This document shows positions 15,569 through 20,623 of a stretch of DNA of 20,623 nucleotides, in pieces (the first letter of the stretch is position 1; each line of letters begins with the position of its first letter). The notes beneath the pieces were generated by a model. The model saw only the letters and a list, made by a program, of their open reading frames with translations. It had not been told where the DNA came from and searched no databases. The translations under genes were made by a program, and so were the position numbers. The DNA is taken from contig DVOB01000124.1 of assembly GCA_018713975.1 (NCBI GenBank), forward strand, positions 1-20,623, written 5' to 3'. The DNA comes from Lentihominibacter excrementipullorum. GTDB lineage: Bacteria; Bacillota; Clostridia; Peptostreptococcales; Anaerovoracaceae.

Positions 15569-16912
15569 TCATGACTGATGACTTTCTCTGGTCAGCGGAT
15601 ATTTGTAGAGGGCAATGGCTGCGATGGCAGTGAAAATCATCGGAAGGATCGTGGCTGAGTTTTCTATCCATGTCATAGCCATGGATGTCTGTGTCGTTCC
15701 ATCCCCGTCGAATCCGGCCGTCTGCAGGATCGTGCCGAGTATCTGACCGCCGATGCCTACGGCGATAGCTTCCACCAGACCCTGGAAGGATAATATCATC
15801 GCTTCTCGCTTCTTTCCGGTGGCGGCTCTGTCGTAATCACACATATCGTAAAATATGGCCGGCATCATCTGCCAGTAGATAGCTGTGCAGATGGTGAGAA
15901 ATATGATGTAAACCGCAGCGCCTGCCAGATCATGCAGTCCTATGAGTTTCATGATTATCATGCCGGCTATCCCGACGGTGTAGCAGATGATGAGAGCTAT
16001 ACGTTTGTCGAATTTTATCGAAAGCCTGCCGACTATTGGGATAAAAGCGATCCCCAGCAACGATCTGCCCAGGAGACAGGCTGATATCTGTACTGCCGAC
16101 AGTTGGATGTTGAACGTGAAAAAGTACATCACATTTGACATCAGCATAGTGCATGTGATGAGGGAAGACAGACTGGCGACAATGAGGTATTTCATCGGCT
16201 TGAGCCGAGCGACAGATATGTATTCTCTGAATATATGTATCAGGCTGAAGTGAGGCTTTTGATGGTTCTCTTCTTTCAGACGGGGCATGTCTCGTTTTCC
16301 GGACACCGCTACTGTTACCATGATGGTTATCAGCGTCAGCGCACCCAGAAGCCCGCCGGTGGCAGACCATGCCTGAGACGTGGTAAGCCCCTGCTTTTCA
16401 AGAAATTCCACCAGTATGGTAGGCATGACCATGCAGAACAAGTTGCCTATCATGTTAAAAAATGACGCGAAGGATCGTATGGATGTCCGTTCGTCGTAGC
16501 TGGAGGCGTAGTCCGTTCCCAGGGCGGAGTAGGGGATGAAAAAGCCGGTGAAGCCGGTCCAGTACAATACTGTCATGATACCGTAGTAAACAGGTTTTAC
16601 GGAGGCGCTCATGTTTATATCTGTAAAGAGTACGAACAACATGACGCTGAGAAATATGGAAAAGAAAAATATCACAGGCCTGCGTCTGCCGAACCTGGTG
16701 GATACGTTGTCGGAGATATATCCCATGATAGGGTTGAAGACGGCGTTCCATATGGAGCCTATGGCGACAATGGTCCCCGCTGCGGCCGGCGGTATCTTGG
16801 CCACTGTCGTGAGGAAGAACAGCAGGAACGTTCCCACGATACCATATGAAATAGCATCACCGAGGGAGGCGATGCCATATCCGAGTTTTTCACGAAAAGT
16901 AGTTTTTGCCAT
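15569..16912 (-). CDS. GPH-family (MelB-like) MFS transporter 1
   Basis: Twelve-TM secondary transporter of 447 residues. The N-terminus (EKLGYGIASLGDAISYGIV, then FLLFFLTTV) and the loop GYISDNVSTRFGRRRP are those of the glycoside-pentoside-hexuronide:cation symporter family. Aligned by eye with E. coli MelB, cation-site residues D55 and D59 are N56 and N60 here, the D124 position is Phe, and the D19 position is Ala with an Asp one residue earlier. Coupling ion and substrate are therefore uncertain; many Clostridial GPH proteins do not carry sugars. ATG 16912 has AAAGGA about seven bases upstream. It diverges from a paralogous transporter at 17239 and has no enzyme gene next to it on its own strand. 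Confidence 0.92.
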   Translation of the reverse strand: MAKTTFREKLGYGIASLGDAISYGIVGTFLLFFLTTVAKIPPAAAGTIVAIGSIWNAVFNPIMGYISDNVSTRFGRRRPVIFFFSIFLSVMLFVLFTDINMSASVKPVYYGIMTVLYWTGFTGFFIPYSALGTDYASSYDERTSIRSFASFFNMIGNLFCMVMPTILVEFLEKQGLTTSQAWSATGGLLGALTLITIMVTVAVSGKRDMPRLKEENHQKPHFSLIHIFREYISVARLKPMKYLIVASLSSLITCTMLMSNVMYFFTFNIQLSAVQISACLLGRSLLGIAFIPIVGRLSIKFDKRIALIICYTVGIAGMIIMKLIGLHDLAGAAVYIIFLTICTAIYWQMMPAIFYDMCDYDRAATGKKREAMILSFQGLVEAIAVGIGGQILGTILQTAGFDGDGTTQTSMAMTWIENSATILPMIFTAIAAIALYKYPLTRESHQS

Positions 16913-16935
16913 TCACGTTTCCTTTCCCGATGAAA

Positions 16936-16954
16936 GCCGCGGCCCCGGCGCGGC
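16936..16954 (-). other. GC hairpin in the leader of transporter 1
   Basis: GCCGCG (16936-16941) and CGCGGC (16949-16954) pair around a seven-base loop, about 24 bases before ATG 16912. On the minus-strand RNA it is followed by UUUC and flanked by GAT/ATC that can extend the stem. It stands out as a GC island in an AT-rich gap. Confidence 0.45.
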
Positions 16955-17004
16955 ATCATGTGTCGATCGCTTCTGAAATGCTCTTTTTCAATGCTTTAAG
17001 ACAT

Positions 17005-17013
17005 ATTATATCA
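17005..17013 (-). promoter_or_regulatory. Extended -10 promoter of transporter 1
   Basis: TGATATAAT on the minus strand is a perfect extended -10; the -35 position 17 bases upstream reads TTTTGC (17033-17028). The predicted start near 16998 gives a leader of about 86 bases that contains the GC hairpin. Confidence 0.5.
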
Positions 17014-17238
17014 TATGATGCTCTACTGCAAAATTATTTTTGTATAAAGTAAAAAGGTCTTACTTAAGACGAGTTTTACGACAAAAAGAAAGAAAATTCC
17101 CAAAAGACATAACATTTAGCAACTAAAGTATTTCTATGAGATGAATCGCTATTATATAATCGTTATACATGTATAGCAGAAACCTGTGCGGCGACTGCAG
17201 AAAGTCATTATCTTTTTATTTTAGGAGGTGTTTTGATC

Positions 17239-18681
17239 ATGGAAGGCAATAATTTGAACCAACAACTGCCGAAAGTATCATTTGCCAAGAAAGTAGGCTA
17301 CTCCATCGGAGGAGCCACCGATACACTGGCATACGATTTCGTGGCGGCATTCCTGTTGTTCTTTTTGACGAATTACACAGGCGTAAGTCCTGCATGGGCG
17401 GGGACCATACTGACGCTGGGCGTGGTATGGAATATGATTTCCGACCCTATCGTAGGGAACCTGTCCGACAAGACAAGGACCAGGTTCGGAAAGAAGAGGA
17501 CATGGCTGCTCATCGCGATAATTCCGTTGTTCGCTACATATCTGCTGCTGTTCACCAGCTTTGATTTCTCAACATCGACGGCTAATATCTACTTCCTCGT
17601 CATGACGCTGCTGTTCTGGACATCCTACAGCTGCTTCAGTATCCCGTACTATGCCATGGGCGCGTCCATGACGGGAGACAATGATGAGAGGACGAAGCTG
17701 AGGATGCTTGCTCAGATCGTTCAGTATGTGGGCGTATTCTTCTCGACAGTAGCTCCGCCGATGTTCGTTTCGTTTTTCATGGATGCCGGCTTCAGCGAAG
17801 GTCAGGCATGGCACTATACAGCATGGCTGGAAGGCTGCCTGTGCGTGGGAACTCTCATAGTAGTCTTCTTTTCAACAAAGGGTGTGGAGATAGATTTTGA
17901 AGAGGAGACCGAGGAAAACAAGACAAGCTTCTTCAAGGATGCCAAGGCTGTACTTTCCATAAAGCCATATCTGTTAGCTACTCTTTCGTCGCTGCTGTTC
18001 AGGATAGGATACTGCCTGTTCCTGACAACCATGACGTACTTCATGCTGTATGTAGTTGCTCTTTCGGAGATGCAGATGACGGCATGCACATCCATAATCT
18101 CCTTCGGAGGCATAATCGTCATAGCCATCCTGATGAAGGTGATTGAGAAGTTCGATAAGGCAAAAGTATATATCGTTCTCGTGCTGTTCTCGGGGATCAT
18201 CATGATAATCTTCAACTTCGTGAATATCAATTCCATCGGGATAGCGGCGCTGTTCTGCGTATTCTACGTAATAGGATCATCGGCTTACTGGTCCATCAAT
18301 ATACCGCTGATGTATGACTCCATCGAGGTAGACGAGTTCCAGAGCGGCAAGAGAAGAGAAGGAACGATGATGTCCATCTATCTCTTCTGCCAGAAGGGCG
18401 GATACGCTATCGCGGCATCCGTTATAGGTAACGTGCTGGCCAGCACAGGCTATGATGAGACTCTCGGAGCCAACAATCCGGAAAACGTGCTGAATGCCAT
18501 TCAGACTATGACGTGCGGAGCAGCCGGACTGTTCTTCGTTCTCAGCGCGCTGGTCATCGTACTGTATCCTCTCAAGAAAAATGTTTACGACAAACTCTAT
18601 ACGCAGCTGGAAAACAAGCGTGCGGGAAGAGAATACAATAATGAAGGTTTTGCCCAGGTACTCAACAGGAAATACAGATAG
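17239..18681 (+). CDS. GPH-family (MelB-like) MFS transporter 2
   Basis: Twelve-TM secondary transporter of 480 residues, paralogous to the divergent neighbour (shared YSIGGATD-type N-terminus, FLLFFLT, AGTI, and NLSDKTRTRFGKKR loop). At the MelB cation site it keeps the equivalent of D59 (D69 here, in NMISDPIVG) but has N65 for D55 and Ser for D124. The C-terminal cytoplasmic tail (about 455-480) is charged. AGGAGGTG at 17223-17230 lies eight bases before ATG 17239; the in-frame TTG at 17233 is too close to it. The amidohydrolase gene follows after 22 bp, so the transporter probably brings in the amide or related solute that enzyme hydrolyses. Substrate unknown. Confidence 0.93.
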   Translation: MEGNNLNQQLPKVSFAKKVGYSIGGATDTLAYDFVAAFLLFFLTNYTGVSPAWAGTILTLGVVWNMISDPIVGNLSDKTRTRFGKKRTWLLIAIIPLFATYLLLFTSFDFSTSTANIYFLVMTLLFWTSYSCFSIPYYAMGASMTGDNDERTKLRMLAQIVQYVGVFFSTVAPPMFVSFFMDAGFSEGQAWHYTAWLEGCLCVGTLIVVFFSTKGVEIDFEEETEENKTSFFKDAKAVLSIKPYLLATLSSLLFRIGYCLFLTTMTYFMLYVVALSEMQMTACTSIISFGGIIVIAILMKVIEKFDKAKVYIVLVLFSGIIMIIFNFVNINSIGIAALFCVFYVIGSSAYWSINIPLMYDSIEVDEFQSGKRREGTMMSIYLFCQKGGYAIAASVIGNVLASTGYDETLGANNPENVLNAIQTMTCGAAGLFFVLSALVIVLYPLKKNVYDKLYTQLENKRAGREYNNEGFAQVLNRKYR

Positions 18682-18703
18682 CTGTTTTCGGAGGTAATGC
18701 AAG

Positions 18704-20326
18704 ATGAACGACATTCTTTATACAAACGGCGTCATATTCACCGTCGACGATGACAAGACTATGGCAGAAGCTGTGGCTGTCAAGGATGGAAAGATAACTT
18801 TTGTCGGCAGCAGTGCCGAGGCGAAAGTTATAGAAGCAAAGGAGACTGTGGATCTGGGCGGTAAGATGATGCTGCCAGGCTTCATAGAGGCTCATGCTCA
18901 TGCTACATGGGGAGCTATAGACGCGCTCTTTAAAGTGGCTTTGTTCGGCGCCGATAATGCTGATTACTATGTCAGGAAGATAAAGGAATTTGTCCAGGAG
19001 CGACCGGACTTGCCGGTATATGAGGGAGTCGGCTGGGAAAACCCGTTTTTTGGTAAGGAAGGCCCATCGAGAAAGATCCTCGATGAGATATGCAGTGACA
19101 AACCAATGCTCATGTGGTCTCATGACAAGCACTCGGTCTGGGTGAATACATATACCCTGGAAATGTGCGGTATCACTAAGGAGACTCAGGTGCCGCCGGG
19201 CAATATAATAGAAAGAGAAGCTGACGGCACGCCAAGAGGTACTTTAAGAGAGTTCGCGGCCATCGCTCTTGTTGACTCGGTGAAGCCTGTATTTGGTAAG
19301 GAACATTATAAAGAGGCATTTAGCTGGGTACAGAAGGAATTCGCCAAATACGGCGTCACTACGATAATGGATCCGCTGCTGGATCCTGAAGAGGAGGCTA
19401 TAGACGCTATAAAGGAGCTCAATGATGAAGGAAAGCTGATCTGCAAAATGAGAGGCGCTTTCAAGAGCTCAGAGGCTGAACCGTACAAGCATATAGATGA
19501 TTTCGCGAGGATCAGGGAAGAAGTGGATTCCCATATGTTCAAGATAGAGCAGGTGAAGATGTTCGCCGACGGCGTAGTTGAAGGGAAGACCGCATATCTG
19601 AAAGAGCCATATGAGGGCGAGGATTACACCGGTGATCCTATATGGGAGCCTGGAGCAATGACAGAATTCTGCAAGAAAGTCGATGCGCTGGATTTCGATA
19701 TCCACGTCCATTCTATCGGGGACGCCGCGACGGCTATGACGCTGGACGCGCTGGACGCGATGAAGGCTGCTGATCCGGACAGAGACAGAAGGCCTGTCAT
19801 CACGCATCTGCAGGTGGTGGATCCGGAAGATTATCCGAGATTGGTCGAGCATAAAGTGGCGGCTGTTACTAATCCGTACTGGCATTTCAAGTACAGAGGT
19901 TTCTTTGACGATATCGAACTGCCGTATCTGGGCGACAGAGCCTATCGCGAATATCCGATGAAAAGCATGCTGGATGCCGGAATAATATTAGGAGGAGCCA
20001 GCGATTACAATGTCACTCCTGAACCGGCGCCGCTCCGGGGTATTCAGACAGGTGTGACGAGGGTCGGTATAGGCGAAGATCCTGACGATATGGATCTGGT
20101 GCTGGCACCTGAGGAGAGGCTCACTACGGCTCAGATGGTGGAGGTATTCACTAAAGGCAATGCCTATGCTTTGAGGATGGAGGACATCACCGGAAGCATC
20201 GAAGTGGGTAAGTGTGCCGATCTCGTTATTCTGGAGGAGAACATATTCCAGGTACCTGCAGCCGACATATATAAGGTGAAGATCGTTCAGACAATTTCTG
20301 AAGGCAAGGTAATATACGAAGGGTAA
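18704..20326 (+). CDS. YtcJ-like amidohydrolase
   Basis: Metal-dependent hydrolase of 540 residues in the COG1574/YtcJ branch of the amidohydrolase superfamily (relatives include N-substituted formamide deformylase NfdA). Likely active-site residues: H64 and H66 (GFIEAHAHATW), K285 (EQVKMFADGVVEGK), H336 (DIHVHSIGDAA), H368 (ITHLQ) and D434 (GGASDYNV). The N- and C-terminal strands (NGVIFTVDDD, GKCADLVILEEN) build the usual small beta-sandwich. No signal peptide, so cytoplasmic. GGAGGT at 18690-18695 precedes ATG 18704 by eight bases. It is second in an operon with a GPH transporter and is followed by a strong terminator, so the two genes form a complete uptake-and-hydrolysis unit. Specific substrate cannot be inferred. 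Confidence 0.93.
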   Translation: MNDILYTNGVIFTVDDDKTMAEAVAVKDGKITFVGSSAEAKVIEAKETVDLGGKMMLPGFIEAHAHATWGAIDALFKVALFGADNADYYVRKIKEFVQERPDLPVYEGVGWENPFFGKEGPSRKILDEICSDKPMLMWSHDKHSVWVNTYTLEMCGITKETQVPPGNIIEREADGTPRGTLREFAAIALVDSVKPVFGKEHYKEAFSWVQKEFAKYGVTTIMDPLLDPEEEAIDAIKELNDEGKLICKMRGAFKSSEAEPYKHIDDFARIREEVDSHMFKIEQVKMFADGVVEGKTAYLKEPYEGEDYTGDPIWEPGAMTEFCKKVDALDFDIHVHSIGDAATAMTLDALDAMKAADPDRDRRPVITHLQVVDPEDYPRLVEHKVAAVTNPYWHFKYRGFFDDIELPYLGDRAYREYPMKSMLDAGIILGGASDYNVTPEPAPLRGIQTGVTRVGIGEDPDDMDLVLAPEERLTTAQMVEVFTKGNAYALRMEDITGSIEVGKCADLVILEENIFQVPAADIYKVKIVQTISEGKVIYEG

Positions 20327-20341
20327 AGAGTTTTTTATAGA

Positions 20342-20378
20342 AGGGGAGCCTGCGGCTTTATGCTGCGGCTCCTCTTTT
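20342..20378 (+). terminator. Strong intrinsic terminator of the transporter-YtcJ operon
   Basis: AGGGGAGCC (20342-20350), a bulged T, then GCGGC pairs with GCTGC and GGCTCCTCT (20362-20375) around a TTTAT loop; two G-T pairs only. TTTT follows. It starts 15 bases after the stop at 20326. Confidence 0.88.
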
Positions 20379-20525
20379 AGATGGACGTATCTGGCAACCT
20401 GTCGGCAAACCCGGCATCATCGTCTGCAGTTTCCGTTTATTGGATCAAAGCGTTACGCTTTTCGGTTGAATTTGATAAAATCCCGTATAAACATATCCGG
20501 ACGATTTCATGAAAATTTTCGTATC

Positions 20526-20550
20526 TGTTGCGCAGGCAACACATTTTTTT
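20526..20550 (+). terminator. Second terminator-like hairpin upstream of the right-end promoter
   Basis: TGTTGC (20526-20531) / GCAACA (20536-20541) with GCAG loop, then CA and seven Ts (20544-20550). Short stem; it may back up the upstream terminator or shield the next promoter. A smaller dyad AAAGCG-TTA-CGCTTT lies at 20447-20461. Confidence 0.5.
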
Positions 20551-20557
20551 AAGGGTT

Positions 20558-20577
20558 TTATACATTATAATGTATAA
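20558..20577. promoter_or_regulatory. 20-bp perfect palindrome over a -10 box
   Basis: TTATACATTATAATGTATAA reads identically on both strands and contains TATAAT at 20566-20571. The -35 is poor (T-run at 20544-20549). A palindrome centred on a -10 is what a dimeric repressor operator would look like; the controlled gene would begin right of the window. Confidence 0.6.
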
Positions 20578-20586
20578 GATGAAAAA

Positions 20587-20617
20587 CCGTATAAATTCGC
20601 TGGAGAGGTTTATACGG
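20587..20617. promoter_or_regulatory. Perfect inverted repeat CCGTATAAA / TTTATACGG in the right-end leader
   Basis: Nine-base arms at 20587-20595 and 20609-20617 with a 13-base spacer containing GGAGAGG. A third copy of CCGTATAAA is at 20483-20491. Either a DNA operator or a 5'-leader hairpin starting about nine bases after the predicted transcript start. Confidence 0.5.
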
Positions 20618-20623
20618 AAAAAT

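Larger units (their letters stand above)
16913..17238. promoter_or_regulatory. 326-bp regulatory gap between divergent transporters
   Basis: AT-rich, no credible ORF. It holds the leader hairpin and promoter of transporter 1 (left part), an inverted repeat GTCTTA-CT-TAAGAC at 17057-17070, two AAGACATA copies at 16999-17006 and 17104-17111, a TATAAT box for transporter 2 at 17155-17160 inside the palindrome ATTATATAAT (17151-17160), and the 12-bp palindrome TATACATGTATA at 17164-17175. The -35 for transporter 2 is poor (TTCTAT at 17132-17137), consistent with activator dependence. The ribosome binding site AGGAGGTG is at 17223-17230. Confidence 0.55.

Overview
The window looks like chromosomal DNA from a low-GC-lineage Gram-positive anaerobe (Bacillota, class Clostridia) with a roughly balanced base composition. 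The reasons are strong GGAGG-type ribosome binding sites before nearly every gene, several GTG/TTG starts, a Bce-type peptide-antibiotic sensing and detoxification module, a CsoR-family repressor, a DUF5685 gene next to a cysteine-tailed J-domain gene, a DUF815 ATPase and an HD-domain CCA-adding enzyme. A family such as Anaerovoracaceae (Family XIII) would fit, but that is a weak guess. I saw no tRNA, rRNA, CRISPR array, insertion sequence or phage gene.

Layout. (1) 16-3127, plus strand: a two-gene ABC exporter (LolD/MacB-type ATPase and an 8-TM FtsX-like permease), closed by a terminator shared with the convergent gene. (2) 3173-5394, minus strand: a three-gene cluster of DUF5685 protein, J-domain/TPR/Cys-tail protein and a small ECF-S-like membrane protein. 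(3) 5460-11315, minus strand: an M20D amidohydrolase, then response regulator, intramembrane-sensing kinase, ABC ATPase and 10-TM permease, i.e. a complete BceRSAB-type module with an amidohydrolase at its head. A hairpin with a T-run separates the regulator pair from the transporter pair. (4) 11533-14763: tRNA nucleotidyltransferase (cca) and a csoR-type metal repressor on plus, with a perfect-consensus promoter and an operator-like dyad before csoR, facing a DUF815 AAA+ ATPase on minus. (5) 14857-15561: RluB-family pseudouridine synthase on plus. (6) 15569-20326: two divergent GPH-family (MelB-like) transporters around a 326-bp regulatory gap; the second is in an operon with a YtcJ-like amidohydrolase and ends at a strong terminator. 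(7) 20379-20623: a non-coding region rich in dyads, with a 20-bp perfect palindrome over a -10 box, apparently the promoter region of a gene beyond the window.

How the parts work together. The Bce module is expected to sense a cell-wall-active peptide through the BceB-like permease, signal through kinase and regulator, and raise transporter expression. The transporter/YtcJ operon probably imports a small organic solute and hydrolyses it. The most open items are the amidohydrolase heading the Bce operon, the candidate attenuator in front of the ABC genes, the DUF5685/J-protein cluster and the dyad-rich region at the right end. Several starts were chosen from ribosome-binding-site spacing: 686, 7499, 8262, 10076, 11533, 13162, 14857 and 17239.
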